Shown piece after piece: positions 21,301 to 36,215 of a DNA stretch of 64,000 nt. The notes below the pieces were generated by a model. The model made no database searches, was not told the origin of the DNA, and saw only the letters and a program-made list of their open reading frames with translations. The stretch covers positions 1,321,001-1,385,000 of the forward strand of contig NZ_CP134772.1 of the NCBI RefSeq assembly GCF_031882575.1, read 5' to 3'. The position numbers and the translations under genes are program-made. The DNA is from Pseudomonas sp. VD-NE ins (lineage in GTDB: Bacteria; Pseudomonadota; Gammaproteobacteria; Pseudomonadales; Pseudomonadaceae). How positions within the stretch are numbered: the first letter of the stretch is position 1; every line of letters begins with the position of its first letter.

Positions 21301-21899
21301 GCCTGTACCTGACGGGTCACCCGATCGACGAGTACGAAGGCGAGATCCGCCGTTTCGCCCGTCAGCGCATCATTGATCTGAAACCGGCCCGGGATACGCA
21401 AACCGTGGCGGGGATGATCATTGCCCTGCGCGTGATGAAGAACAAAAAGGGCGACAAGATGGGTTTCATCACCCTCGACGACCGCTCCGGGCGGATCGAG
21501 GCGTCGCTGTTTGCCGACGCGTTTCACTCTGCGCAGTCGCTGCTGCAGACCGATGCGATGGTGGTGGTTGAAGGCGAAGTCAGCAACGACGACTTCTCCG
21601 GCGGCCTGCGCCTGCGCGTCAAACGGGTGATGAGCATGGAAGATGCGCGCACCAACCTCGCCGAGAGCCTGCGCCTGAAGCTGCAAACCCAGGACCTGAA
21701 AGGTGATCAGCTACGCTGGTTGGGTGATTTGCTCAAGCGGCATCGCGGCGCGTGCCCGATCACCATGGAGTACACCAGCCCGGATGCGAAGACCTTGCTG
21801 CAGTTTGGCGAGACATGGCGGATCGACCCGGCGGATGCCTTGATTCAGGCTCTGCGTGACCAGTTCGGGCGAGACAACGTCTTCCTCCAATACCGTTGA
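18378..21899 (+). CDS. dnaE: DNA polymerase III alpha subunit
   Basis: Replicative polymerase core. The 1173-residue protein starts MPASFVHLRLHTEYSLVDGL with the PHP domain. The catalytic aspartates lie in MPDFDVDFCMD (M401; D403, D405, D407), followed by the helix-hairpin-helix and OB-fold (about 985-1080) and the C-terminal tau-binding region. GGATC(A) precedes the ATG at 18378. Length and motif order are standard for DnaE1, and no second polymerase is present nearby. Confidence 0.97.
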   Translation: MPASFVHLRLHTEYSLVDGLVRIKPLVKALTAMNMPAVAVTDQNNMCSLVKFYKNTMGAGIKPICGADLWLSNKDPDAPLSRLSLLVMNAKGYRNLTELISRGFIEGQRNGMIIVEREWVAEANEGLIMLSAAKEGEIGMTMIGGNPAEAEVLAREWMAVFPDRFYLEIQRTNRPNDEEQLHGAVALADKLGAPLVATNDVRFIKQEDFAAHETRVCIGEGRALDDPRRSKNYSDQQYLKSAEEMIELFSDIPDAIENTVEIAKRCNIEVKLGTHFLPNFPIPDGMTIDEYFRKVSFDGLEERLSVLLPKDTTEDYEAKRQVYVDRLNFELDIIIQMGFPGYFLIVMDFIQWAKNNGVPVGPGRGSGAGSLVAYVQKITDLDPLEYDLLFERFLNPERVSMPDFDVDFCMDGRDRVIDYVAEKYGRNAVSQIITFGSMAAKAVVRDVARVQGKSYGLADRLSKMIPFEVGMTLEKAYEQEEILRDFIKVDEEAAEIWEMARKLEGVVRNVGKHAGGVVIAPTKLTDFSPIYCDEAGDGLVTQFDKDDVEAAGLVKFDFLGLRTLTIIDWALKTINRDRAKVNEPPLDIAFIPLDDKPTYSLLQKAETTAVFQLESRGMKELIKKLKPDCLEDLIALVALFRPGPLQSGMVDDFINRKHGRAELAYPHSDYQYEGLKPVLAPTYGIILYQEQVMQIAQVMAGYTLGGADMLRRAMGKKKPEEMAKQRGGFIEGCATNNIDADLAGNIFDLVEKFAGYGFNKSHSAAYGLVSYQTAWLKAHYPAPFMAAVLSADMHNTDKVVTLIEEVRTMKLRLDAPDVNTSEFKFTVNDDGRIVYGLGAIKGVGEGPVEAITEARQEGPFKDLFDFCARVDLKRINKRTLDGLIRSGALDRLGPYFHDEQKAYQANIDRNRAVLLAAMEEAIKAAEQTARTHDSGHADLFGGLFVEEDADVYASHRKAKELTLKERLKGEKDTLGLYLTGHPIDEYEGEIRRFARQRIIDLKPARDTQTVAGMIIALRVMKNKKGDKMGFITLDDRSGRIEASLFADAFHSAQSLLQTDAMVVVEGEVSNDDFSGGLRLRVKRVMSMEDARTNLAESLRLKLQTQDLKGDQLRWLGDLLKRHRGACPITMEYTSPDAKTLLQFGETWRIDPADALIQALRDQFGRDNVFLQYR

Positions 21900-21901
21900 C
21901 C

Positions 21902-21926
21902 GGCAAGTGCCATCATGGCGCTTGCC
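21902..21926 (+). terminator. Hairpin after dnaE
   Basis: GGCAAGtgCC-atcat-GGcGCTTGCC, 3 bp past the dnaE stop. The T run (gaatttttaat) comes about 10 nt later, so it is an imperfect intrinsic terminator. Confidence 0.5.
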
Positions 21927-22038
21927 CGCAACCTGAATTTTTAATCTCGACCTCAGCGCGCCTCTCCCTTAAGGTAGGGCGCGAATAGACAACCGGCCGG
22001 CCCAAGCTCATTTGGGACACGACCCAAGACGGACGCCT

Positions 22039-22986
22039 ATGAACCCGAATTTTCTAGATTTCGAACAGCCGATCGCCGACCTGCAAGCCAAGATCGAAGA
22101 GTTGCGCTTGGTCGGTAATGACAATTCGCTGAATATCGGCGATGAGATCTCCCGCCTGCAGGACAAGAGCAAAACGCTGACCGAAGACATCTTCGGCAAG
22201 CTGACCAGCTGGCAGATCGCACGCCTGGCGCGTCACCCGAAACGCCCGTACACCCTCGACTACATCGAGCACATCTTCACCGAGTTCGACGAACTGCACG
22301 GCGACCGTCACTTCTCTGACGACGCGGCGATCGTTGGCGGTATCGCCCGTCTGGAAGATCAGCCGGTGATGATCATCGGTCACCAGAAAGGCCGTGAAGT
22401 CCGCGAGAAGGTACGCCGCAACTTCGGCATGCCGCGTCCGGAAGGCTACCGCAAGGCTTGCCGTCTGATGGAAATGGCCGAGCGTTTCAAAATGCCGATC
22501 CTGACCTTCATCGACACCCCGGGTGCCTATCCTGGTATCGACGCTGAAGAGCGTAACCAGAGTGAAGCGATTGCCTGGAACCTGCGTGTGATGTCGCGTC
22601 TGAAGACCCCGATCATCGCCACCGTTATCGGTGAGGGTGGTTCCGGCGGTGCACTGGCCATCGGTGTCTGCGATCAGCTGAACATGCTGCAATACTCGAC
22701 CTACGCGGTGATCTCGCCGGAAGGTTGCGCTTCGATTCTGTGGAAAACCGCGGAAAAAGCGCCGGATGCTGCTGAGGCGATGGGCATTACCGCCGAGCGT
22801 CTGAAAGGTCTGGGCATCGTCGACAAGGTGATTGGCGAGCCTCTGGGCGGCGCACACCGTGATCCGGCTGCCGCAGCGGCGTCGATCCGTGCCGAGCTGA
22901 GCTCGCAACTGGCGATGCTGAAGAAGTTCGATAACGAAGCGCTGTTGAAGCGCCGCTATGATCGACTGATGAGCTACGGTCTCTAA
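22039..22986 (+). CDS. accA: Acetyl-CoA carboxylase carboxyltransferase, alpha subunit
   Basis: With AccD, transfers carboxyl from biotin to acetyl-CoA to make malonyl-CoA. From [20 protein letters not shown] the protein is 315 residues, the standard length. An ATG nine codons upstream is disfavoured. Crotonase-fold carboxyltransferase motifs include [20 protein letters not shown] and [19 protein letters not shown] lies between it and tilS. Confidence 0.97.
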   Translation: MNPNFLDFEQPIADLQAKIEELRLVGNDNSLNIGDEISRLQDKSKTLTEDIFGKLTSWQIARLARHPKRPYTLDYIEHIFTEFDELHGDRHFSDDAAIVGGIARLEDQPVMIIGHQKGREVREKVRRNFGMPRPEGYRKACRLMEMAERFKMPILTFIDTPGAYPGIDAEERNQSEAIAWNLRVMSRLKTPIIATVIGEGGSGGALAIGVCDQLNMLQYSTYAVISPEGCASILWKTAEKAPDAAEAMGITAERLKGLGIVDKVIGEPLGGAHRDPAAAAASIRAELSSQLAMLKKFDNEALLKRRYDRLMSYGL

Positions 22987-23003
22987 GTCGAGCGCAATAC
23001 CCA

Positions 23004-23093
23004 TGTGGGAGCGAGCCTGCTCGCGAAAGCGGTATAACAGTCGACAAACGTGTTGAATGTTAAACCGCTTTCGCGAGCAGGCTCGCTCCCACA
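23004..23093. repeat. REPIN (inverted REP pair) between accA and tilS
   Basis: Left arm TGTGGGAGCGAGCCTGCTCG (23004 on) runs through cgaaagcgg to 23032. The right arm at 23065-23093 is its exact inverted copy, with a 32-bp spacer. Each arm contains its own GCGAGC..GCTCGC hairpin. This is the most common extragenic palindrome of P. fluorescens-group genomes, mobilised in trans by RAYT transposases. Confidence 0.95.
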
Positions 23094-23117
23094 TTTGTTT
23101 GGGGCAGAGAGAAACAT

Positions 23118-24446
23118 ATGGGCCAGTCCATGATTGATTTGCCTTCCCGGTTATTACTGAGCCTTGAGCCTTGGCGCAACGCCACTCATTGGCGTATTGC
23201 ATTCTCCGGTGGTCTCGACTCCACTGTTCTGCTGCATCTGCTCGCCTATCTCGCAAAATCCGAATCCCTCCCTCCACTCAGCGCTATTCATGTTCACCAC
23301 GGCCTCCAGGTTGCGGCTGATGCGTGGCCACAACACTGCCAGTCTGTCTGTGATGCGCTGGGGGTGCCGTTGCTGATTGAGCGGGTGAAGGTGCAACCGG
23401 GTGCCAGTCTGGAGCGGGCGGCCCGGGATGCGCGGTACGCCGTGTTCAGTTCGCTGACGCAAGCCAATGATGTGTTGCTGACCGGTCAACATCGCGATGA
23501 TCAAGCGGAAACGCTGTTGTTCCGGCTGCTGCGCGGTGCGGGTGTGCGCGGATTATCCGCGATGCCGGGACAGCGTCCGGTGGGGCAGGGGATGCTGATT
23601 CGTCCATTGCTCGATGTTTCCCGGGCCGAACTCGAAGCGTATGCGCAAGCTCATCAATTGAGCTGGATTGAAGATCCGTCGAATCAGGATCGGCAGTTCT
23701 CGCGCAATTACTTGCGGCATCAGGTCATGCCGTCGCTGAGTGAGCGCTGGCCGCAAGCGCAGGCAAGCATGGCTCGCAGTGCCGCGCATCTGCGTGAAGC
23801 CCAAGGGTTGCTGGATGAGCTGGCGCAGATCGATCTGACGCAAGCTGCTACCGCTCATGATTTCGAATGGCTGGGATTACCCTCTCTGGAGTTGGCGCCG
23901 CTGGCGGCGTTGTCTGCCGCCCGCCAGCGAAACGCCCTCAGCCACTGGCTGGAACCACTGACCCGACTACCCGACACCGACCATTGGTCGGGTTGGTCGG
24001 ATCTGTGCGATGCCGCTCCTGATGCGTCACCGATCTGGCGTCTGGCCGATGGCGAGTTGCACCGCAGTGCCGGTCGTCTGTGGTGGCTCAGTGGTCACTG
24101 GCTACGCACGCCGATGATCGACGTCGAGTGGCAGACCCCGGCGGCAGCGCTACGCTTGGCCGATAACGGATGTGTCATGTTCAGCGGGAAGACTCCCGCC
24201 GGGCCTTTGCAGATTCGCTATCGGCAGGGCGGGGAAGTCATGCATCTGGCGGATCGCGGTCACCGTGATCTCAAGCGCCTGCTCAATGAGCGCGCAGTGC
24301 CGGGGTTCGTGCGTGGCAGATTGCCGCTGCTGTTTCGCGGCGATGAATTGCTCGCGGTGGCGAACCTGCCGGGACTTGATGGCTCTGTGCAGGACGGCTG
24401 GAAATTGCATTGGCTGCCAACAGACGAAGATCAAGGTTTGAGCTGA
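23118..24446 (+). CDS. tilS: tRNA(Ile)-lysidine synthetase
   Basis: Converts C34 of tRNA-Ile(CAU) to lysidine so that it reads AUA. The 442-residue protein has the PP-loop SGGLDS (residues 30-35), the HVHHGLQ motif, the GQHRDDQAETLLFRLLRG signature and C-terminal TilS domains with AVPGFVRGRLPLLF. The start could be 23118 (MGQSMIDL) or the ATG at 23130; AGAGAGAAA lies upstream of the first. Confidence 0.95.
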   Translation: MGQSMIDLPSRLLLSLEPWRNATHWRIAFSGGLDSTVLLHLLAYLAKSESLPPLSAIHVHHGLQVAADAWPQHCQSVCDALGVPLLIERVKVQPGASLERAARDARYAVFSSLTQANDVLLTGQHRDDQAETLLFRLLRGAGVRGLSAMPGQRPVGQGMLIRPLLDVSRAELEAYAQAHQLSWIEDPSNQDRQFSRNYLRHQVMPSLSERWPQAQASMARSAAHLREAQGLLDELAQIDLTQAATAHDFEWLGLPSLELAPLAALSAARQRNALSHWLEPLTRLPDTDHWSGWSDLCDAAPDASPIWRLADGELHRSAGRLWWLSGHWLRTPMIDVEWQTPAAALRLADNGCVMFSGKTPAGPLQIRYRQGGEVMHLADRGHRDLKRLLNERAVPGFVRGRLPLLFRGDELLAVANLPGLDGSVQDGWKLHWLPTDEDQGLS

Positions 24447-24466
24447 AAGGAGCATTCCGGTAGACT
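24438..24466 (+). promoter_or_regulatory. Candidate pyrG promoter
   Basis: TTGAGC (24438-24443), a 17-bp spacer and TAGACT (24461-24466) overlap the tilS stop. The predicted start near 24473 leaves a leader of about 250 nt before pyrG. The stretch 24447-24720 otherwise holds no gene. Confidence 0.45.
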
Positions 24467-24699
24467 ACGCTCCCTTCTTGATACAACTTCTGTGGATTCG
24501 CCTGAATTGCAGGAGTTGCCGATTACCAAGCAGTCTTTGCTGGGCGATTCCAAAAAATGTGTAGCGAGCAACGTACCGGTGTTTCACCTTCCGGTCTGTC
24601 CCAACGCGGCGGTTTTTTTGAAAGGTGCACTGTGATTAATGCAGGTGATCGGGGGCTTCGGCCTTCCTTCGCTTTCCCCGGCGGCTCGTACCGCTTTAA

Positions 24700-27203
<2,504 letters not shown>

Positions 27204-27238
27204 CACTCAATTCTCCGGTAAAGTACCGCACGATTTGT

Positions 27239-27262
27239 CGCTCATGCCCTCGGGCATGAGCG
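27239..27262 (+). terminator. Hairpin between kdsA and eno
   Basis: CGCTCATGCC-ctcg-GGCATGAGCG is a perfect 10-bp stem with a 4-nt loop, 36 bp past kdsA. The following TTATCGTCT is a poor T run, so it may act as a weak terminator or an mRNA-stabilising end. Confidence 0.6.
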
Positions 27263-27309
27263 TTATCGTCTGCAAGTCTGCCCGCTGCACATCCCTTGCC
27301 GACGGTTAA

Positions 27310-28650
<1,341 letters not shown>

Positions 28651-28731
28651 GTACAAATCGATGGAAGGACACCGGATTGTGTCGAAAAAGTCGTGACAGC
28701 GATGGATTTGCCACTAATCTGATGCCTTAAC

Positions 28732-28763
28732 AGCACAAGCCTGGGTCTTCCAGGCTTCGTGCT
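28732..28763 (+). terminator. Hairpin between eno and ftsB
   Basis: AGCACaAGCCTGG-gtctt-CCAGGCTtcGTGCT is a long interrupted stem 80 bp past eno. No strong T run follows (atcagatgc), so termination is uncertain. Confidence 0.5.
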
Positions 28764-28821
28764 ATCAGATGCTTCAAAGTTTTGGCGTGGCTGTCTTTTT
28801 TCACTGGATACCTGATATTCG

Positions 28822-29100
28822 ATGCGCAGTCCTTACTGGTTGTTTCTCGTTTTGCTCTTGCTACTGGGCGGTCTGCAGTACCGCCTGTGGGTGGGCAATG
28901 GCAGTCTGGCGCAGGTCGCCGAGCTGAATCAGCAGATTGCTGATCAACACGCCGAGAACGAAGGTTTGCTGGAGCGCAACCGAGTGATGGACGCTGAAGT
29001 CAGCGAGTTGAAAAAGGGCATGGAGACCGTTGAAGAGCGAGCTCGTCACGAACTGGGGATGGTCAAGGACGGCGAAACCCTTTACCAGTTGGCCCAATGA
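28822..29100 (+). CDS. ftsB: Cell division protein FtsB
   Basis: Small bitopic divisome protein that bridges FtsL and FtsQ. At 92 residues it has an N-terminal membrane helix (WLFLVLLLLLGGLQYRLWV, about 5-24) and a periplasmic coiled coil (about 30-75). Its end overlaps ispD by 4 bp (ATGA), the usual eno-ftsB-ispD order. Confidence 0.94.
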   Translation: MRSPYWLFLVLLLLLGGLQYRLWVGNGSLAQVAELNQQIADQHAENEGLLERNRVMDAEVSELKKGMETVEERARHELGMVKDGETLYQLAQ

Positions 29101-29804
29101 TCAATTCCCTGCCGGCCTTCTGGGCCGTGATTCCTGCCGCGGGCGTCGGTGCCCGAATGGCCGCGGATCGTCCCAAGCAATACTTGCAACTGGGCGGGCG
29201 CACAATTCTCGAACACAGCCTTGGCTGTTTCCTTGATCACCCAAGCCTGCAAGGTCTGGTGGTCAGTCTTGCTGTTGATGATCCTTATTGGCCAAACCTG
29301 GCGTGCGCCAGCGACTCGCGTATTCAGCGGGTTGACGGCGGGGCTGAGCGATCAGCGTCGGTGCTCAATGCCTTGCTGCATCTACATGCGCAGGGTGCCG
29401 ATGATGAGGATTGGGTGCTGGTGCACGATGCGGCACGGCCTAATCTGAGTCGCGATGATCTCGACAGGTTACTCGATGAACTGGCGGATGATCCGGTCGG
29501 CGGTTTGCTCGCGGTGCCGGCGCGCGACACGTTGAAGCGGGTCGATAAACACGGTCGTGTGGTTGAAACCGTTGATCGCAGCGTGATCTGGCAGGCCTAC
29601 ACGCCGCAGATGTTCCGCCTCGGTGCGTTGCATCGGGCGTTGGCGGACAGTCTGGTCGCTGATGCTGTGATTACTGACGAAGCTTCGGCGATGGAGTGGG
29701 CGGGGCTTAAGCCTCGTCTGATTGAAGGGCGGGCGGATAACCTTAAGGTGACCCGGCCGGAAGATCTGGAGTGGTTGCGTCAGCGTTGGGCGAATCGCCG
29801 CTGA
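29097..29804 (+). CDS. ispD: 2-C-methyl-D-erythritol 4-phosphate cytidylyltransferase
   Basis: Third MEP-pathway step, forming CDP-methylerythritol. The 235-residue protein carries the nucleotidyltransferase motif AAGVGARMAADRPKQYL near the N terminus, VLVHDAARPNLS and DEASAMEWAG. The gene for the later MEP enzyme, ispF, lies 3.3 kb downstream, separated by an inserted LysR/formaldehyde cassette. Confidence 0.96.
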   Translation: MINSLPAFWAVIPAAGVGARMAADRPKQYLQLGGRTILEHSLGCFLDHPSLQGLVVSLAVDDPYWPNLACASDSRIQRVDGGAERSASVLNALLHLHAQGADDEDWVLVHDAARPNLSRDDLDRLLDELADDPVGGLLAVPARDTLKRVDKHGRVVETVDRSVIWQAYTPQMFRLGALHRALADSLVADAVITDEASAMEWAGLKPRLIEGRADNLKVTRPEDLEWLRQRWANRR

Positions 29805-29826
29805 GTGATGCGGTGCATTTCAGATT

Positions 29827-29926
29827 GCCTTCGCGAGCAGGCTCGCTCCCACCTTTGATCTGCAGTGAACTCGGATCGGATGTCCACTGAAAATCCCCTG
29901 TGGGAGCGAGCCTGCTCGCGAAAGCG
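29827..29926. repeat. REPIN between ispD and the LysR gene
   Basis: Two inverted copies of the gtgggagcgagcctgctcgcgaa REP core, at 29827-29852 (reversed) and 29900-29926, with a 47-bp spacer. It lies between the convergent ends of ispD and the LysR gene. Confidence 0.93.
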
Positions 29927-29947
29927 ATAGTTCAGGCAACCCATCAC

Positions 29948-30844
29948 TCAGCTTCGATACTCCGGCCGCTCAGCCAATCCTTCCTTGAGAAAGTCCACCA
30001 ACTTGCGCACCTTCGGCGACAAGTGCCGCTGCTGCGGATACAGCGCCCACACCGCCGTATTCGGTGGCTGATGCGCCTCCAGCAACGAAATCAACGCACC
30101 GCTGTGCAGATGCTCCAGCACGTAATAATCCGGCAATTGACACAACCCCACTCCCTGTAACGCCGCATCCAGCACTGCTTGCCCACTGTTGCAACGCCAG
30201 TTGCCCTGCACCCGCTGGGAAAATTCCCGTCCGTTTTGCTCAAGCTGCCAGATGTCCGAGCTGCCGATCAGGCAATTGTGCCGACTCAATTCCGACAAGC
30301 TATGTGGGCGACCGTAGCGCTCGACGTAGGACGGTGAAGCGCAGAGAAACATTCGCCGTGGCGCCAGTCGTGTCGCGACCAACCGCGAGTCCTGCAAACG
30401 CCCCAGACGAATTGCCAGATCCAGCCCTTCATGCACCAGATCGAGCTGACGATTGCTCAGTTCGATATCGATGCGCAATTGCGGGTACAGCCCCATGAAC
30501 CGCGTGACCAGCGGCACGATAAAGCGCTCGCCGTACGCGACGGCACAGGTCATGCGCAACATGCCTTTCGGTTCGCTGGTCAGGTCGCCGACCGCACGCA
30601 AGGCCTCTTCGCGTCCGTCCTGCAAGCGTTGGCAATGTTGCAGAAAGGTCTGCCCGGCTTCAGTCAGCGTCACCCGACGGGTGCTGCGATAAAGCAGGCG
30701 CGTCTGAAGTCTTTCTTCCAGCCGTACGATTTGTCGACTGATGTGCGAGGACGAAACCCCGAGACGTTCGGCGGCGGCAGTGAACTGGCTGCATTCAGCG
30801 ACGGCGACGAACTCGTCGATGCCTTCCCAGCGGTTTTCGGACAT
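29948..30844 (-). CDS. gfnR: LysR-family regulator divergent from the formaldehyde-detoxification genes
   Basis: The 298-residue protein has an N-terminal winged HTH (VAVAECSQFTAAAERLGVSS, about 12-31) and a LysR substrate-binding domain (about 90-290). Its gene stands 117 bp from and divergent to frmA, the arrangement in which LysR regulators usually activate their neighbour. In P. aeruginosa the gene at this position is, to my recollection, named gfnR for glutathione-dependent formaldehyde neutralisation. The family call is firm. The symbol rests on synteny, not on a similarity search. Confidence 0.85.
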   Translation of the reverse strand: MSENRWEGIDEFVAVAECSQFTAAAERLGVSSSHISRQIVRLEERLQTRLLYRSTRRVTLTEAGQTFLQHCQRLQDGREEALRAVGDLTSEPKGMLRMTCAVAYGERFIVPLVTRFMGLYPQLRIDIELSNRQLDLVHEGLDLAIRLGRLQDSRLVATRLAPRRMFLCASPSYVERYGRPHSLSELSRHNCLIGSSDIWQLEQNGREFSQRVQGNWRCNSGQAVLDAALQGVGLCQLPDYYVLEHLHSGALISLLEAHQPPNTAVWALYPQQRHLSPKVRKLVDFLKEGLAERPEYRS

Positions 30845-32074
<1,230 letters not shown>

Positions 32075-32083
32075 AAGCAGCCC

Positions 32084-32165
32084 CAAGTTACAAGCTTCAA
32101 GCTGCAAGCAAAGGCGCTTTTGCCTGTTCTTGAAGCTCGAAGCTTGCCACTTGCAGCTGGGAGAA
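32084..32165. repeat. Imperfect inverted repeat between frmA and fghA
   Basis: Clustered cttcaagctgcaagc / gcttgaagct-type words face each other across gcaaaggcgcttttgcc, which forms a small stem of its own (AAAGGCGcttttGCC-like). Elements of this gcttgcagctt type are scattered in Pseudomonas intergenic regions. It separates two genes of one presumed transcript. Confidence 0.55.
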
Positions 32166-32170
32166 TCCCC

Positions 32171-33016
32171 ATGAGTCTGGAAAACATCTCCTGTCAGAAG
32201 AGTTTCGGCGGTTGGCACAAGCGCTATCGCCATCGCTCCGACGTGCTCGGCTGCGACATGGTGTTTGCCGTGTACCTGCCGCCGCAGGCGGAGCAGGGCG
32301 GGAAGCTGCCGGTTTTGTATTGGTTGTCCGGCCTGACCTGCACCGACGAGAACTTCATGCAGAAGGCCGGCGCGATGCGCATGGCTGCCGAACTGGGTTT
32401 GATCATCGTTGCGCCGGACACCAGTCCGCGCGGTCCTGATGTGCCGGGCGATCCGGATGGTGCGTGGGATTTCGGCCTCGGCGCCGGGTTCTATCTGAAT
32501 GCCACGCAAGAACCTTGGTCGCGGCACTATCGGATGCATGACTATGTCGTGCAGGAATTGCCTTCATTGGTTGAAGCGCATTTCCCCGCTTCGGATAAAC
32601 GCAGCGTCAGCGGCCACTCCATGGGCGGTCACGGTGCGTTGGTTTGCGCGTTACGCAATCCGGGGCGTTACCAATCGGTGTCGGCGTTCTCGCCGATCAA
32701 TAACCCGATGGATTGCCCGTGGGGGCAAAAGGCGTTTTCCCGTTTCCTGGGCGAAGACCGCTCGAAATGGAAAGAGTGGGATGCCTGCGCATTGATTGCC
32801 GAGGCAGATGAAAAACTGCCATTGCTGGTCGATCAGGGGGATCGCGATGATTTCCTCGCTACCCAGCTCAAACCCGAAGCCTTGCAACAAGCGGCAAAAC
32901 AAGCGGGCCATCCGCTGACGTTGCGCCTGCAACCGGGCTACGACCACAGCTATTTCTTCATCTCAAGCTTTATAGACGACCACTTGCAGCATCACGCACG
33001 CGCCCTGCGCGGTTAA
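32171..33016 (+). CDS. fghA: S-formylglutathione hydrolase
   Basis: Hydrolyses S-formylglutathione to formate and glutathione, completing formaldehyde detoxification with frmA. From [20 protein letters not shown] the protein is 281 residues. This esterase-D family member shows the nucleophile motif GHSMGGHGA (S150), with the catalytic Asp expected in DQGDRDDFL and the His in [14 protein letters not shown] lies before the start. The stop codon overlaps an ATG (TAATG at 33014-33018) that is in frame with ispF. Confidence 0.96.
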   Translation: MSLENISCQKSFGGWHKRYRHRSDVLGCDMVFAVYLPPQAEQGGKLPVLYWLSGLTCTDENFMQKAGAMRMAAELGLIIVAPDTSPRGPDVPGDPDGAWDFGLGAGFYLNATQEPWSRHYRMHDYVVQELPSLVEAHFPASDKRSVSGHSMGGHGALVCALRNPGRYQSVSAFSPINNPMDCPWGQKAFSRFLGEDRSKWKEWDACALIAEADEKLPLLVDQGDRDDFLATQLKPEALQQAAKQAGHPLTLRLQPGYDHSYFFISSFIDDHLQHHARALRG

Positions 33017-33030
33017 TGCAGGTAGAATCA

Positions 33031-33060
33031 CGCCCTGACAAAAATCGGGGCGTTTTTTTT
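33031..33060 (+). terminator. Intrinsic terminator abutting the ispF start
   Basis: CGCCC-tgacaaaaatc-GGGGCG followed by eight T residues (33053-33060), with the ispF ATG as the very next codon. A -10-like TAGAAT lies just upstream at 33023-33028. Confidence 0.75.
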
Positions 33061-33534
33061 ATGCGTATTGGCCACGGCTATGATGTGCACCGTTTCGCTG
33101 AAGGCGATTTCATTACTCTTGGCGGCGTGCGCATTGCACACAGCTTCGGGCTGCTCGCTCATTCCGACGGTGACGTCCTGCTGCACGCCTTGAGCGATGC
33201 CTTGCTCGGCGCTGCGGCGCTGGGTGATATCGGCAAACACTTCCCGGATACCGACCCGCAATTCAAGGGCGCCGACAGCCGTGCGCTGCTGCGTCATGTG
33301 GTCGCGCTGATCCATGCCAAAGGCTGGAAAGTCGGCAACGTCGACAACACCATCGTTGCCCAGGCGCCGAAAATGGCCCCGCATATCGAATCGATGCGCG
33401 CGCTGATCGCGGCGGATCTTCAAGTTGAGTTGGATCAAGTGAACGTGAAAGCTACCACCACCGAAAAGCTCGGCTTTGTCGGTCGCGAAGAAGGCATCGC
33501 CGTGCACTCCGTTGCCTTGTTGCTGCGCGCATGA
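33061..33534 (+). CDS. ispF: 2-C-methyl-D-erythritol 2,4-cyclodiphosphate synthase
   Basis: Fifth MEP-pathway enzyme, releasing CMP to form MEcPP. From [12 protein letters not shown] the protein is 157 residues, with zinc ligands D8, H10 and H42 and the [20 protein letters not shown] motif. The 33061 start fits the family exactly, yet it directly follows a terminator T run and has no ordinary Shine-Dalgarno. The ATG at 33016 is in frame and overlaps the fghA stop; it would add 15 residues. Confidence 0.95.
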   Translation: MRIGHGYDVHRFAEGDFITLGGVRIAHSFGLLAHSDGDVLLHALSDALLGAAALGDIGKHFPDTDPQFKGADSRALLRHVVALIHAKGWKVGNVDNTIVAQAPKMAPHIESMRALIAADLQVELDQVNVKATTTEKLGFVGREEGIAVHSVALLLRA

Positions 33535-34576
33535 ACGAACTGCAATTGCTCGGCCCGCGCGCCTATGGCGAACCCCTCGGCACCGCGGTATTGAAAGCCA
33601 TCGCTGAAGATTTTCAGGTCGATGAAGTCCTCGATATCCCGTTCAGCGGCGATGGCGAACACCTGTGGATCTGGGTTGAAAAACGTGGCCTGAATACTGA
33701 AGAAGCCGCGCGCCGTATCGCCAAGGCTGCCGGCGTACCATTGCGTACCGTCAGCTATGCCGGTCTCAAGGATCGTCAGGCGCTGACCCGCCAGTGGTTC
33801 AGCGTGCAACTGCCGGGCAAGGCTGACCCTGATCTATCGGCGGCGGAAAACGATACGCTGAAGATCCTCAAGACCACCCGCCACAAGCGCAAGCTGCAGC
33901 GCGGTGCGCATTCGGCCAACGGTTTCACCCTGCGCCTGACTCAGTTCGCTGGCGACACAGCGGCGATTGAACAGCGCCTGCAACTGATCGCCCAACAAGG
34001 CATCCCCAATTATTTCGGCGCCCAGCGTTTCGGCCATGACGGTGGCAACGTCGTTGATGCGCGTGCGTGGGCGGCACGCAAGGCTTTGCCGGAGCAGCGC
34101 AACGTGCGTTCGCGCCTGCTCTCGACCGCGCGCAGTTTTCTGTTCAACAAGGTGCTTGCCGCACGGGTTGCCGATGGCACCTGGCAAAAAGCCCAGGTCG
34201 GTGATCTGCTGGCCTTTACCGACAGCCGCAGTTTTTTCCCGGCCGGTGAAGCCGAGTGCAGCGACCCGCGTCTGGCGATTCTTGACCTGCATCCGACCGG
34301 CCCGCAGTGGGGCGAAGGTGACTCGCCGACCGCAGGCGCTGTCCATGATCTGGAGCAGGGGATTGCCGCTGGTGAAGCGCAGTTGCGCGATTGGTTGATT
34401 CACGCCGGCATGAGCCACGAACGTCGCATCCTGCGACTGCCCATTGGCGGGTTGACGTGGCATTATCCCCAGCCTGACATTCTGCAACTGGAATTCGTCC
34501 TCCCGGCCGGATGCTTCGCCACCGTATTGGTGCGCGAACTCGTTGATCTGGTGCCGGTGGGGCAGACGGACAGCCC

Positions 34577-34589
<13 letters not shown>
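33531..34589 (+). CDS. truD: tRNA pseudouridine synthase D
   Basis: Makes pseudouridine 13 in tRNA-Glu. The 352-residue protein has the catalytic Asp in AGLKDRQ (D81) and the TruD motifs [13 protein letters not shown] and [17 protein letters not shown]. It overlaps ispF by 4 bp (ATGA) and surE by 13 bp, so the block ispF-truD-surE-pcm is tightly coupled. Confidence 0.96.
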
Positions 34590-36003
<1,414 letters not shown>

Positions 36004-36215
36004 GCATTTGTTTACGCGCGCTGAATTCCTTTCGTTCGCCTGTGTCTTACTCCGGCAGCGATGGTTTAAACGCAGCAGACTGTCCACTTGCAAACGTGTG
36101 CGCGACGCGATTTCGCTTCATTAAAGGTAAAGCCGATTCGGCCCGTTATACTTGCGACATCTCATGCCGACATCCGGCATTTCACATTTTTCAGCCACCA
36201 CAAAGGGAGCGGCGG
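36004..36215 (+). promoter_or_regulatory. pcm-nlpD intergenic region
   Basis: 212 bp without a gene. A -10-like TATACT lies at 36147-36152, but no clear -35 is seen. A small dyad GCCGACATCCGGC occurs at about 36167-36179. The region is the likely nlpD promoter, and part of rpoS transcription may arise here. Confidence 0.35.

Noticed and set aside
18399..21686. 1095-codon open frame on the minus strand opposite dnaE
   Set aside because: A codon-bias shadow of dnaE with His/Val/Asp-rich, non-protein-like composition.
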